Of a stretch of DNA of 64,000 bases, positions 60,101-63,600 are shown in pieces. This stretch comes from Opisthorchis felineus. Taxonomy: Eukaryota; Platyhelminthes; Trematoda; Opisthorchiida; Opisthorchiidae. Location of the stretch: assembly GCA_004794785.1 (NCBI GenBank), contig SJOL01006487.1, positions 737,198 through 801,197 on the forward strand, in the 5' to 3' direction. The first letter of the stretch is position 1; the number at the start of each line of letters is the position of its first letter. The notes under the pieces are model-generated. The model was not told where the DNA came from. It worked only from the letters and a program-made list of their open reading frames with translations, and ran no database searches. A program made the position numbers and the translations under genes.

Positions 60101-61520
60101 GTTCCTGTCCGTCGCACATCCACTTGTCCGAAGGTGCGGCAGCCTCGGTGGCTCCCCATGGAACGCTGCGCATACGTTCACGGTCGTAGGGAAACGGAAT
60201 GTGCGGATTGTATGACCGGAAAACTGCGCTAACAACTCGAATTTTGTAGAGGCACGCAAAGTGCGGCATTCCAGGTACGAGTTTTTGCTGGTTCTTGGGT
60301 AGCCGATTGTCATATCAAAATACGGTATCTATACGGGGAGTATTTGAAGCCGCTTCATAGTAGATATTCTGCCGAGCAGTCAATTTTTACAGTCAGGGAC
60401 TAGAATGTGTTTACTACGGATGCGTACAGTAAGTTAGCATGACTAACGGTTAAGAACATGAAAATACCTTAAGGATAATTGTTCGCGTGTAAACCACGTG
60501 CATCGGAGGACGGAAAAGGACAACTGGCCCAAGGTTGTGTGAGCATGGAAGCTGTATCACAGGATGGTCTTTCTTTTTTTCATTCAGCTGTAACACCCTT
60601 TCGGTGCCTAGCTACCATGCCACCTGAAAAAAAGCACGAGAGCTGGGATACTGCCAGGTTGCCCAAGCCTGGACAGGGGAAGTCGAGAGGCAGAGGTCGG
60701 GATCGAACCACGGGCCCACTAACCACTGAGCCATCTCACAGAATACTACTTTTCAGTACAAAGAGCAGTTAACCGCAGTCAGTACAAAAGAGCTTTGCAG
60801 TTATTGCTGGAATTCTGAGAGAACAACCTACATAAAAAAGCGTTCAGCTGTAACACCCTTTCGGTGCCTAGCTGCCATGCCACCCGAAGGAAGCACGAGG
60901 GTTGGGATACTGTCAGATTGCCCAAGCCTAGACAGGGGAAGTCGAGATGAAGAGGTCGGGTTCGAATCACGGACCTTCCGGTTAGTAAACTCGCGCTCTA
61001 ACCACTGAGCCATCTCGACCCCTACCAACCTACATGGAAAGGAATAAAGAAGGAGGGGTGCCAGAATAAACTGGGTGATGTGTTCCATTTGTTTGTCACA
61101 GCTATTGACAACAACCATAACAATGCTATATCAAAAAGATGAGGAAATGTTGCGAAAACCCCTGAACAATATTGTTGCAGCAACGTTACGGTGAGCAAAT
61201 ACCACCGCGTTCAAACGACCGACTATCACACGTTTCAGGTATCAATCAACCAGGACGATACACATCAGTAGGCCAAAAAATGGAAAGAATGTTCTTACAC
61301 AATATACTAAATTATCGCGTACAACAATCCATATATAATCAGGCAATCTTTAAGAAAGATGCATTTCGAATTCGTCAGCTGAGGTAAAACTTAGAGATAA
61401 AACACTGAATTCTAACGGAAAAGTGAAAGAGGCATCAAGAAGACCGACCAAAAAGCACTTACCTTCTGTTTGACCGGGAAACAACGTCTGGTAGGTATTG
61501 GCCGCAATTGTGGTCATAGA
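8713..61520 (-). CDS. Gene model: multi-C2H2 zinc-finger, Gln-rich putative transcription factor (exons joined, about 53 kb)
   Basis: Proposed minus-strand join: 61,520-61,463; 58,511-58,363; 54,437-54,323; 43,216-43,130; 36,776-36,690; 32,817-32,731; 29,338-29,252; 28,723-28,637; (21,208-21,086 tentative); 20,771-20,538; 20,269-19,958; 16,658-16,563; 10,673-10,587; 9,035-8,713 (stop). All have GT donors and AG acceptors and the phases chain (0-1, 1-0, 0-1, then 1-1 throughout) with no stop created at any junction. The product would have an N-terminal linker, six fingers, a Gln/Pro-rich middle, two more fingers and a Gln-rich C-terminus. C2H2 arrays of this kind normally bind DNA in the nucleus, and Gln-rich regions are typical activation domains. 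The first exon begins in phase 0 after an acceptor, so at least one 5' exon is missing. That all exons belong to one transcript is inference; two tandem finger genes are the main alternative. Confidence 0.6.
9036..10586 (-). other. Last intron of the zinc-finger gene
   Basis: About 1.55 kb between finger 8 and the terminal exon. Only short, domain-free ORFs. I see no transposon motif or RNA gene. Confidence 0.6.
10587..10673 (-). CDS. Zinc-finger gene, finger 8 exon
   Basis: An 87-nt exon, phase 1-1 (acceptor CCGTTGGCAG, donor G|GTGGGT). It encodes [20 protein letters not shown] followed by NSVH. Its sequence (K-G-F, K/R-W-x-F, RHV) is close to finger 6, suggesting these two arose by exon duplication. 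The Ty3/Gypsy element lies in the intron upstream of it. Confidence 0.85.
10674..11831 (-). other. Intron sequence beside the Gypsy element
   Basis: No gag, protease or LTR is recognisable here, so the Gypsy element upstream of about 11,840 is truncated rather than merely frameshifted. A short tRNA-B-box-like word (GTTCGAAACC at about 11,186) lacks a matching A box. Confidence 0.5.
11832..14042 (+). CDS. pol: Gypsy pol fragment: reverse transcriptase, RNase H, integrase
   Basis: 736 codons without an internal stop. [42 protein letters not shown] and the catalytic YLDD box. The motif-A aspartate, normally in F-x-K-L-D-L, is Gly ([13 protein letters not shown], codon 72 GGC at 12,045-12,047), so the polymerase should be inactive. 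RNase [32 protein letters not shown] and ADALS keep the D-E-D-D set. Integrase: the HHCC zinc finger ([20 protein letters not shown] with later CSRCQ), then [15 protein letters not shown] and NGQAERF keep the D-D-E triad. The first ATG at 11,832 is probably not the original start, since the homology begins near TAWAAL. The stop at 14,040-14,042 belongs to the insertion, not to the element. Confidence 0.92.
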   Translation: MVSQSLLSGDRTNRTAWAALIVVVKKPNGDSRIHADFSTGLNADHQQHHYPLPMPDDLFTVLNGGKFFAKIGLAEAHLQVEVAPESRQLLTINKHRGLYQYTRLPFGVKTAPAIFQQLMDTILSSIPGVVAYLDDVLIVAVSPEELLDRINAVLLRIQDNGLRLRPEKCQFFLTTVKYLGFIFDASGRHPDPENVRAIQQMPPPKDVPSLRSFLGLISYYSAFLPSLHDIRPPLNQLLGKDVPWRWSEECEEAFCKLKAMLSSDLLLTHYDPKLLIVVAADASTFGVGAVILHVFPDGSEKAIMHASKSLTPAEQRYGQIEKEALALVFAVRRFHKLLYGRRFTLLTDHKPLLSIFGSKKGVPAHSANRLQRWALIMLGYDFDIQYRRTTDFGQADALSCLTSNQPTHGEDTVIAQVAFEDAAGLQLVQSVRALPVTVTEVQQATMADPTLQKAIQFVNSRWPPNLKDDCLRQLLHRRDALSVVNNCLMFGDRVVIPQSLRHRVLRQSHSGHPGINRMKSIARSYAYWLHMDQHITYFVKRCSRCQQAAKNPPHQPPVPWPRPEKPWSRVHIDYAGPIRGTSYLVLIDAFSKWPEIIPVSSPTTSSTLRVLSNIFSQHGLPESIVSDNGSQFTSAEFRDFCTRHAITHVRSPPYHPQSNGQAERFVDTFKRALLKARGEETSVEALQRFLFVYRTTPNDALANHQSPAEALMGRKLRTVHSSMLPTQSIESRSIPV
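14031..14341 (+). mobile_element. 293-bp insertion in Gypsy pol flanked by 9-bp direct repeats
   Basis: The word ATACCGGTG occurs at 14,031-14,039 and again at 14,333-14,341. Deleting one copy plus the 293 bases between restores the pol frame across the junction (Ser-Ile-Pro-Val then Ala-Ala-Gly-Ala-Pro-Phe-Lys-Val), so this is a clean insertion with a 9-bp target-site duplication. It has no terminal inverted repeats, no poly(A) tail and no tRNA-like boxes. Near its 5' end an 8-bp perfect stem (14,049-14,056 with 14,070-14,077) could form a hairpin. A short non-autonomous element is inferred; its family is unknown. Confidence 0.75.
14333..14661 (+). pseudogene. Gypsy integrase C-terminal remnant (resumes after the insertion)
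   Basis: In frame with the upstream pol once the insertion is removed: [20 protein letters not shown], then [20 protein letters not shown]. This is the GPY/F-like tail that follows the integrase core in many Gypsy elements. A TGA at 14,480-14,482 replaces what is usually Trp before the Arg-His-x-x-Gln-Leu motif (here [10 protein letters not shown]), so the tail also carries a point nonsense mutation. It ends PAFLPRR-stop at 14,661. Confidence 0.75.
14741..15009 (+). repeat. 3' LTR of the Gypsy element
   Basis: It begins TGTTGGGGG directly after the polypurine tract and plausibly ends AACATAACA at 15,009 (TG...CA ends, about 269 bp). An 18-base perfect palindrome with a 2-base centre (14,745-14,762) sits at its start, and a TATATAT word (14,826-14,832) could be the promoter. 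There is no 5' LTR in the window to compare with, so the right end is approximate. Confidence 0.6.
15185..15382 (+). repeat. tRNA-derived SINE, copy 1 (plus)
   Basis: The tRNA-like head has an A-box-like TTCAGTGGTTAGG and a B-box-like GGTTCAAGCCC. The body shared by all copies follows (CTGTCTAGGCTTGGGCAAC, GGTGGCATGGCAGCTAGGCA, GTGTAACAGCTGGACG), then an ATT/GTT-rich tail. It is somewhat diverged. It lies 175 bases after the Gypsy LTR. Confidence 0.8.
15659..15786 (-). repeat. tRNA-derived SINE, copy 2 (minus, diverged)
   Basis: Reads, on the plus strand, CAGCTGCAACACCCCTTCGG ... GAAGCACGAGGGCTG-like body ... GTGGTTCGAACTACG (B box) ... ending near the A-box region at 15,786. It is shorter than the others, with an internal deletion. 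Confidence 0.6.
15787..16562 (-). other. Intron sequence downstream of finger 7
   Basis: No domain-bearing ORF, RNA gene or transposon seen between the SINE copy and the finger 7 exon. Confidence 0.5.
16563..16658 (-). CDS. Zinc-finger gene, finger 7 exon
   Basis: A 96-nt exon, phase 1-1 (acceptor CTTTCTTTTTCAG, donor G|GTAGGT), three codons longer than the other finger exons because of a longer linker (NRPHKE). It encodes [20 protein letters not shown] followed by IQVH. All ligands are intact. Confidence 0.85.
16659..19957 (-). other. 3.3-kb intron between the Pro-rich exon and finger 7
   Basis: Only short ORFs without recognisable domains. A stretch at about 18,766-18,870 vaguely resembles a decayed tRNA-like head but lacks both boxes. 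Nothing else is supportable. Confidence 0.5.
19958..20269 (-). CDS. Zinc-finger gene, Pro/Ala/Gln/Thr-rich exon
   Basis: A 312-nt exon, phase 1-1 (acceptor TCGTTTTTTCAG, donor C|GTAAGT). The 104 residues are low in charge and rich in Pro, Ala, Gln, Thr, Met and Phe (for example [20 protein letters not shown] and [20 protein letters not shown]), as in disordered activation domains. It follows the polyglutamine exon after about 270 bases. No folded domain is recognised. Confidence 0.75.
20538..20771 (-). CDS. Zinc-finger gene, polyglutamine/proline exon
   Basis: A 234-nt exon, phase 1-1 (acceptor TTATTCATGCACAG, donor C|GTAAGT). It encodes 78 residues: a Pro/Gln/Ser lead-in ([20 protein letters not shown]), then 13 Gln, one His and 10 Gln, then [20 protein letters not shown]. 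The Gln tract mixes CAA and CAG in blocks. Gln-rich regions of this kind commonly act as transcription-activation or interaction surfaces. The phase matches both finger exon 6 upstream and finger exon 7 downstream, which supports one gene. Confidence 0.75.
20615..20690 (-). repeat. Interrupted CAG/CAA trinucleotide tract
   Basis: On the minus strand there are 13 Gln codons (CAA x5, CAG x4, CAA x4), one His codon, then 10 Gln codons of mixed CAG/CAA. The mixing of synonymous codons limits slippage compared with a pure CAG run. Confidence 0.9.
21086..21208 (-). CDS. Tentative extra exon of the zinc-finger gene (41 codons)
   Basis: An acceptor TTTGTTTGTCAG and a weak donor GAG|GTACTT enclose 123 nt that are open in phase 1-1, the same phase as the neighbouring exons. 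Many codons end in C. The peptide includes [20 protein letters not shown] and a later Cys-His, but no finger. I cannot name a domain. It may instead be a chance open segment; its inclusion rests on phase and codon look only. Confidence 0.3.
21209..23228 (-). other. Intron; possible unresolved coding segment at 21.53-21.90 kb
   Basis: Two overlapping minus-strand frames are open over 21,531-21,895 after an acceptor-like CCGTTAACAG. One reads [20 protein letters not shown], the other [18 protein letters not shown]. Neither gives a phase 1-1 exon with a strong donor, so I do not call an exon. The rest of the interval holds nothing recognisable. Confidence 0.35.
23229..23406 (-). repeat. tRNA-derived SINE, copy 3 (minus, well preserved)
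   Basis: On the minus strand the head reads GGCTCAGTGGTTAGAGCG (A box) with GGTTCGAACCC (B box), and the body ends at CTACAGCTGAACG. This is one of the best copies, with little divergence from copies 4 and 6. Confidence 0.88.
23480..23545 (-). repeat. Short LINE 3'-end-like fragment
   Basis: On the minus strand GGTGCAGGCACCTCAGAATG followed by TTTGTGGTAGG parallels the sequence just 3' of the LINE relic ending at 40,427 (GGTGTAGGCACCTCGGATGT). It is probably a decayed 3' end of the same LINE family. The match is only about 30 bases. Confidence 0.35.
23546..24786 (-). other. 3' side of the R2-clade element plus intron
   Basis: The 3' UTR of the R2-clade element should start at 24,786 and run to lower coordinates, but I see no poly(A), target-site duplication or rDNA sequence to mark its end. 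No other gene is visible. Confidence 0.45.
24787..25281 (-). pseudogene. R2-clade endonuclease domain, cut off by a premature stop
   Basis: Same frame as the RT ORF, continuing past the TAA at 25,291-25,293. The knuckle should read C-x3-C-x7-H-x4-C; here the last two ligands are Tyr and Arg (VYILQSRW), so it is doubly broken. It then has [20 protein letters not shown] and the restriction-like endonuclease core, with [17 protein letters not shown] and a downstream lysine-tyrosine (KQQKYGG). In R2 elements this domain nicks the target site. The domain itself looks intact but would only be reached by read-through. Confidence 0.82.
25291..28056 (-). CDS. R2-clade ORF, N-terminal part: zinc fingers, Myb motif, reverse transcriptase
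   Basis: Counting from the GTG codon at 27,942: finger 1 (C32, C35, H48, H52), finger 2 (C67, C70, H83, H88), then the Myb-like motif [19 protein letters not shown] from about residue 107. The RT shows [20 protein letters not shown], motif [28 protein letters not shown] and motif [11 protein letters not shown], so the catalytic aspartates are intact. The thumb region carries [14 protein letters not shown] and GGLGIPSL. The frame stops at TAA (25,291-25,293) just after CRGNCG, the first half of the zinc knuckle that should precede the endonuclease. About 38 more codons are open upstream of 27,942. Confidence 0.9.
28057..28636 (-). other. 5' flank of the R2-clade element and short intron
   Basis: The stretch just upstream of the ORF (28,020-28,100) is GC-rich (GGTGGTGGTGGTCATCGC on the minus strand) and probably belongs to the element's 5' UTR. 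The boundary with host intron is not visible. Confidence 0.4.
28637..28723 (-). CDS. Zinc-finger gene, finger 6 exon
   Basis: An 87-nt exon, phase 1-1 (acceptor TGTTTTGTAG, donor A|GTAAGT). It encodes [20 protein letters not shown] followed by ASVH. All ligands are present, with Phe in place of the core Leu. It is separated from finger 5 by only about 530 bases, the shortest interval in the array, and its downstream intron carries the R2-clade element. Confidence 0.85.
29252..29338 (-). CDS. Zinc-finger gene, finger 5 exon
   Basis: An 87-nt exon, phase 1-1 (acceptor TGCGTTGCAG, donor G|GTGAGC). It encodes [20 protein letters not shown] followed by NSVH. All ligands are intact, and there is an extra Cys inside the helix. 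Confidence 0.85.
29339..32730 (-). other. 3.4-kb intron between fingers 4 and 5
   Basis: Short ORFs only. Two overlapping plus frames at 30,691-30,945 read into Ser/His/Phe-rich peptides with no recognised domain. Nothing supportable. Confidence 0.5.
32731..32817 (-). CDS. Zinc-finger gene, finger 4 exon
   Basis: An 87-nt exon, phase 1-1 (acceptor CCCACTACAG, donor G|GTAAGT). It encodes [20 protein letters not shown] followed by NALH. All ligands are intact. Confidence 0.85.
32818..36689 (-). other. 3.9-kb intron between fingers 3 and 4, with a compositional block
   Basis: Most of the interval is featureless. Between about 34,400 and 35,500 the base composition changes: many CG, TGTG, CACA and GCATGC words and a 174-codon minus ORF (34,955-35,479) of unknown nature (segments such as [20 protein letters not shown]). 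This may be an unrecognised repeat. No transposase or RT motif is seen. Confidence 0.4.
36690..36776 (-). CDS. Zinc-finger gene, finger 3 exon
   Basis: An 87-nt exon, phase 1-1 (acceptor TTTGAACAG, donor G|GTAAGG). It encodes [20 protein letters not shown] followed by KSVH. The ligand set is complete, though Met replaces the usual core Leu. Confidence 0.82.
36777..40426 (-). other. Intron between fingers 2 and 3, right part
   Basis: There is a tRNA-like B-box word near 37,415 (GTTCCAATCCC) without a clear A box. A plus-strand ORF at 39,352-39,798 (148 codons) begins Arg-rich ([14 protein letters not shown]) and contains a GTAAGT donor at 39,430, but no domain is evident. Nothing firm. Confidence 0.4.
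40427..41520 (-). mobile_element. LINE relic 1 (RTE-like): RT fragments and C-terminus
   Basis: Minus-strand frames, 5' to 3': a motif-A-like [15 protein letters not shown] (about 41,515-41,470); [20 protein letters not shown] and [16 protein letters not shown] (41,380-41,235), matching the family's L-D-x-x-x-A-F-D-S-V-D-R block and following helix; LSRSFPTNS; then [19 protein letters not shown] (YLGS motif, about 41,030) and, after a frame change, [25 protein letters not shown] and WLETLNDM at the C-terminus. The central YADD block is missing and several frameshifts are present. Two motif-A-like segments suggest two fused fragments. The RTE label is by resemblance only. Confidence 0.75.
41521..43129 (-). 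other. Intron left of finger 2
   Basis: Minus ORFs at 41,507-41,875 and 41,895-42,203 (122 and 102 codons) are open and partly coding-like but match nothing I recognise and do not give phase 1-1 exons. They may be more of the LINE relic. Confidence 0.35.
43130..43216 (-). CDS. Zinc-finger gene, finger 2 exon
   Basis: An 87-nt exon, phase 1-1 (acceptor TGTACTTCAG, donor A|GTAAGT). It encodes one finger with C-x2-C-x12-H-x4-H ([20 protein letters not shown], then KSVH). All four zinc ligands and the hydrophobic core (Phe, Tyr, Leu) are present. Confidence 0.85.
43217..47936 (-). other. Intron between fingers 1 and 2, left part
   Basis: 4.7 kb with short ORFs only. A plus-strand pair at 46,226-46,728 (89 and 91 codons) is mildly coding-like ([18 protein letters not shown]) and could be the decayed start of a LINE ORF, but I cannot show it. 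Confidence 0.4.
47937..49800 (-). mobile_element. LINE relic 2 (RTE-like): endonuclease plus RT, nearly full domain order
   Basis: Minus strand, 5' to 3', switching frame repeatedly: endonuclease start ([19 protein letters not shown] and [20 protein letters not shown], 49,794-49,597); endonuclease core ([48 protein letters not shown]; about 49,490-49,290); RT start ([20 protein letters not shown], 49,030); fingers and palm ([31 protein letters not shown], 48,790-48,540); [11 protein letters not shown] (48,390); and C-terminus ([19 protein letters not shown] at 48,215, [10 protein letters not shown] at 48,030). The YADD block is absent. AP-endonuclease-type LINEs insert by target-primed reverse transcription; this copy is long dead. 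A SINE fragment sits inside it. Confidence 0.82.
48287..48336 (+). repeat. tRNA-derived SINE, copy 4 (3' fragment, inside LINE relic 2)
   Basis: GGCATGGCATCCAAGCACAA followed by GTGTTACAGCTGGACGATTT matches the 3' half of the SINE family. It interrupts the LINE between its palm remnant and its C-terminus, so the SINE came later. Confidence 0.6.
49801..51108 (-). other. Intron between finger 1 and finger 2, right part
   Basis: Upstream of LINE relic 2. Short ORFs without recognisable domains. Confidence 0.5.
51109..51327 (-). repeat. tRNA-derived SINE, copy 5 (minus) with long (ATT)n tail
   Basis: The body at 51,160-51,327 has the shared SINE words (GGCATGGCAGCTAGGC, GTTACAGCTGGGCG on the minus strand) and a B-box variant GGTTCCAACCC. 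It is followed on the minus strand by an uninterrupted ATT/TAA trinucleotide run of about 51 bases (51,109-51,159). The A-box end is lost. A trinucleotide tail at the 3' end is how SINEs mobilised by RTE-type LINEs often finish. Confidence 0.85.
51328..54322 (-). other. Intron left of finger 1
   Basis: 3 kb with short ORFs only (for example plus 52,222-52,482, no domain). Nothing supportable. Confidence 0.5.
54323..54437 (-). CDS. Zinc-finger gene, finger 1 exon
   Basis: A 115-nt exon, phase 0 to 1 (acceptor CATTTTCACAG, donor AAAG|GTATTT). Eleven linker residues ending NNNRG precede a canonical finger: Y-x-C-x2-C, Phe/Tyr core, Leu, H-x4-H ([20 protein letters not shown], then DAVH). It is the only finger exon that is not phase 1-1, as expected for the one that joins the array to the N-terminal part. 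Confidence 0.85.
54438..55339 (-). other. Intron right of finger 1
   Basis: No domain-bearing ORF or repeat recognised. Confidence 0.5.
55340..55440 (-). repeat. SINE-like relic, copy 6 (minus, very diverged)
   Basis: ACACGTTTCCGGTGCACAGTTGCCATG ... GAAGGAAGCACGTGGGA keeps the order and spacing of the SINE core with many changes. The tRNA head is not recognisable. Confidence 0.4.
55441..57797 (-). other. Intron with an unassigned coding-like ORF and a T/G-skewed block
   Basis: A minus ORF (56,195-56,480) has a protein-like stretch ([38 protein letters not shown]) and a GTAAAC after FVR, but its phase (2-2) does not fit the flanking exons (0/0). From about 56,820 to 57,560 the plus strand is markedly T/G-rich, with an open plus frame at 57,291-57,575 of hydrophobic composition. 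No family recognised. Confidence 0.35.
57798..57891. other. Assembly gap (94 N)
   Basis: A run of 94 unknown bases followed by TATATATCGTATTTATATAT, which suggests the gap is at an AT-rich simple repeat. It lies in the intron between the second visible exon and finger 1. Confidence 0.99.
58363..58511 (-). CDS. Zinc-finger gene, second visible exon (pre-finger linker)
   Basis: A 149-nt exon, phase 1 to phase 0, lies between acceptor CTTTCCAG and donor AAG|GTATGT. It encodes a Ser/Thr/Gln-rich linker of about 49 residues (for example [20 protein letters not shown] and [16 protein letters not shown]). There are no fingers. Its phase-0 end matches the phase-0 start of the first finger exon at 54.4 kb. 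Confidence 0.6.
58512..58820 (-). other. Intron right of the second visible exon
   Basis: About 310 bases. Nothing recognisable; the inverted repeat starts at its end. Confidence 0.5.
58821..59215 (+). repeat. Left arm of a long inverted repeat
   Basis: Starts TGATATGACCGGCTACCC. It is near-identical in reverse complement to 59,910-60,317 for about 340 bases, then decays inward (AGCCAAACTTGACAAAA against AGCCAAAGTTGACAAAA). GC-rich relative to its flanks. Two plus frames are open through it (58,825-59,121 and 58,866-59,156), both without known domains. Confidence 0.9.
59216..59909. other. Spacer of the inverted repeat
   Basis: About 690 bases of unique-looking sequence. A minus frame near 59,714-59,951 continues open from the right arm ([20 protein letters not shown]), which hints that the right arm is the more complete copy of some coding or repeat unit. 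No transposase motif. Confidence 0.45.
59910..60317 (-). repeat. Right arm of a long inverted repeat
   Basis: Reverse complement of 58,821-59,215 with only a few substitutions in the outer 340 bases (for example CTACGACCG for CTACGGCCG, and GTGCCTTTG for GTGTCTTTG) and a 2-base insertion near the outer end (GACAATCGG for GACCGG). Open minus frames mirror those of the left arm. Confidence 0.9.
60318..60584 (-). other. Intron sequence between the inverted repeat and SINE copies
   Basis: Nothing recognisable. Confidence 0.5.
60585..60737 (-). repeat. tRNA-derived SINE, copy 7 (minus, deletion between the boxes)
   Basis: The body is well kept (CAGCTGTAACACCCTTTCGG ... GGCATGGTAGCTAGG in reverse). 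The B box reads GATCGAACC on the plus strand. About 25 bases are missing between the B and A boxes compared with copies 3 and 8, while GGCTCAGTGGTTAG (A box, minus strand) survives. Confidence 0.85.
60845..61021 (-). repeat. tRNA-derived SINE, copy 8 (minus, full length)
   Basis: Full length: A box GGCTCAGTGGTTAGAGCG, B box GATTCGAACCC, body and 3' end GTGTTACAGCTGAACG on the minus strand. It starts only about 110 bases from copy 7 in the same orientation, and both end with GCTGAA next to a T/A-rich word rather than an ATT run. Confidence 0.88.
61022..61462 (-). other. Intron left of the first visible exon
   Basis: A short plus ORF (61,172-61,387) has no recognisable domain. Nothing else seen. 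Confidence 0.5.
61463..61520 (-). CDS. Zinc-finger gene, N-terminal coding exon (first one visible)
   Basis: The acceptor (TTGTTCTTTACAG) and donor (AAG|GTAAGT) are both good. The 58-nt exon is phase 0 to phase 1 and encodes [19 protein letters not shown]. Its split codon joins cleanly to the 58.5-kb exon (G plus TT gives Val). There is no domain in this segment. It is not a first exon, because it begins right after an acceptor. Confidence 0.6.
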
Positions 61521-62700
61521 CTGTAAAGAACAAAAACCGCAACAGTAAGAAGCAACACTGCAAAAGGTCTCTTAGAATCTGCGGGTTGACAGGCATCCTA
61601 TCATCAAACAGGCTAATCCTCAATTTCATGGTTTACAATTTCGTTCCTTTTACCCCAACAAAAGCGGTGGATCATAATCACATGCTAGGGGGTCCGACAT
61701 CCATAGCAGAAAAGGACATTCTGTGCTGGTAATGAAAGGAGATACCATTTGACTCTTAAGTATGAAAGTACGAATAGGCATATATGGTCCAAGACGAAGG
61801 AGTACGGAACCGCGACAGGTGGTAGTTCTGGTTAGCAACAGTTCAAACTGAGAGCGTGTGCAGCAAACTGATACAACTTGGGATAACAGATATAAAAGGT
61901 GTTGGGAGTGCCCCCCCCCCCCCCGACGCCCCATTATGGTCCAGATGGGTGTTTTGGGGAAAGAGAAATGTCATCTTTTTTATCCCACTGAAATGACCCC
62001 ACGTGATCTGCCATCACGCGGCTTCTGTTAGGGAAGTCCGCTTCACTACCTTTCAGTGGCAGCGTTTTCACCAATGAAAGGGAAAAAGCGAGTGTTGGGC
62101 ACTATGATTTGGTTGATGGTTTACTGGCTCCGGGCCCAGAGGAAGTGAATAAAAACCCGATCCCAGACAAATAACGGTAAGAACTTGCGCCAGCTGCGGT
62201 GTATCGGGCAGACGAAATAACTTCCGGAATCCAACGGTCTTACTGGCGTTGACAATCAACTGCTCTCTGTATGTCTCCTGCTGCCTGGAGGGTTGCAGTT
62301 GGTTGTGCGAAGGCCATGGGTTCACCGTCCATCAAAAGCCGGTGGTGCTGGGGACGCCATCCGCAATAAATCTTCATGAAACTTCAATGGTGCTGCACCT
62401 CCATGCTACGGCATCCCCGGAGAGCGACGCATCCTTTGCTGGCCCAGCGTCCGGTGTAACCAAAATTCAAGCTGGGGCTATCAGTACAAGAAACAAACCA
62501 TTCTTTAATCGCCGGAATGCTCCTACCCTCCATGACAGTGGCAGCCAAACTATCAGCATCTAAGGTCTCTATGATTACCAATCGGATATCAGCTGCCTTT
62601 GAGGGACCCGGTTAACTAACTCTGGCACACGGTCACGATCCAGATTCCTGGATCAGACGCCTCTTACTGACTCTGTCCCAGCTGACCAATGCATAACACA
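61521..62700 (-). other. Region 5' of the first visible exon
   Basis: The missing upstream exon or exons of the zinc-finger gene should lie here or beyond the window, but no exon with a phase-0 end is convincing. A run of 14 C (61,911-61,924) is the only simple repeat. A 104-codon plus ORF (62,249-62,563) may be a shadow of the decayed LINE that follows. Confidence 0.4.
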
Positions 62701-63600
62701 GGCTTAAGTGCGAATAACTGGCTTTTCGTCTGGAATCCAGTACCTCAAAGGCTTGCAGTGCCCGTTTAAAAGGGATGGTCGTTAACATGACTATGATAGC
62801 AGTGTACGTCCCCACACTTGTATCGGACCCGACCATAAAGGATAAGCCGCAACAGTCATTCAACACGACTCGGAGACAATACATCTTGGTAACAGCGGAT
62901 GCTTGGAACACTTACTGCCACCGCACTCGAACAACAGTCACGCAGCCTCCCAGATAGACTATTCTGGGTTTCATTAACTGAAAACTGTAGACCTTACGGG
63001 GGGCTCGCATTCTGGGAACTCAGAAGTCATACGTCACAAGTTTGTGCGAGCTAGTAGCTGAGCGGGAGTGTCCTCTAAAACGCACCAATACCCGTCCAAA
63101 AAACGCCAGATTCAGCAGCCACAGCCACCAGATAATACGCTAACAGCTCTAGTCATTCGAAGAACGTGCCTCCAGGCCTCTTAATGTAAGGGGTGAAATA
63201 ATCCAATGGGTTACAAACATTTTGGACCACCATTTTACCCAACGGGCTGGCTAAAGAAGGAATTCAACGGCGTATCGACAATGCCCGGTATGGATGCATG
63301 CAGCTGAACACCGTCTTACTTAGTTTACACATGACAATCCGAGTCTCCAACGCAGTCCTGCTTCACGACTGTGAAACATCACCTCCACAAAAATGCAAGG
63401 TTTTTGACCACCAGTGCCTCCGATAATGCAACGCTGTCACGACCTACCGCGCCTAGCTCAGCTAAGCGACGGTGTTTATAATGGTTCAGGCATCTGTTAC
63501 GCAAGGAAGATGCTGAAACTGCTGGAAAAAACTCTGGTTCGTCCACTATGTCAAGGATGGTGTTGTCACCTCGGAGTACAGCTGAAAAGTTGGTTCACTA
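62701..63600 (+). mobile_element. LINE relic 3 (RTE-like), internally deleted
   Basis: Plus strand. AVYVPTLVSDPTIKDKPQQS (about 62,800) matches the endonuclease block that usually reads V-S-V-Y-A-P-T-x-x-S-x-D-x-x-K-x-x-F-Y, followed by a decayed I-L-x-x-x-D-x-N region. From about 63,330, TIRVSNAVLLHDCETSPPQK and KVFDHQCLR match the RT C-terminal block V-x-x-A-V-L-L-Y-G-C-E-T-W-P ... V-F-D-H-R-C-L-R. The intervening RT (palm, YADD) is missing and stops are frequent. It is the same family type as relics 1 and 2, in the opposite orientation. Confidence 0.65.

Noticed and set aside
60845..61021. A and B boxes suggesting tRNA genes at several places
   Set aside because: No cloverleaf can be completed; they are the heads of a tRNA-derived SINE with a shared non-tRNA body.
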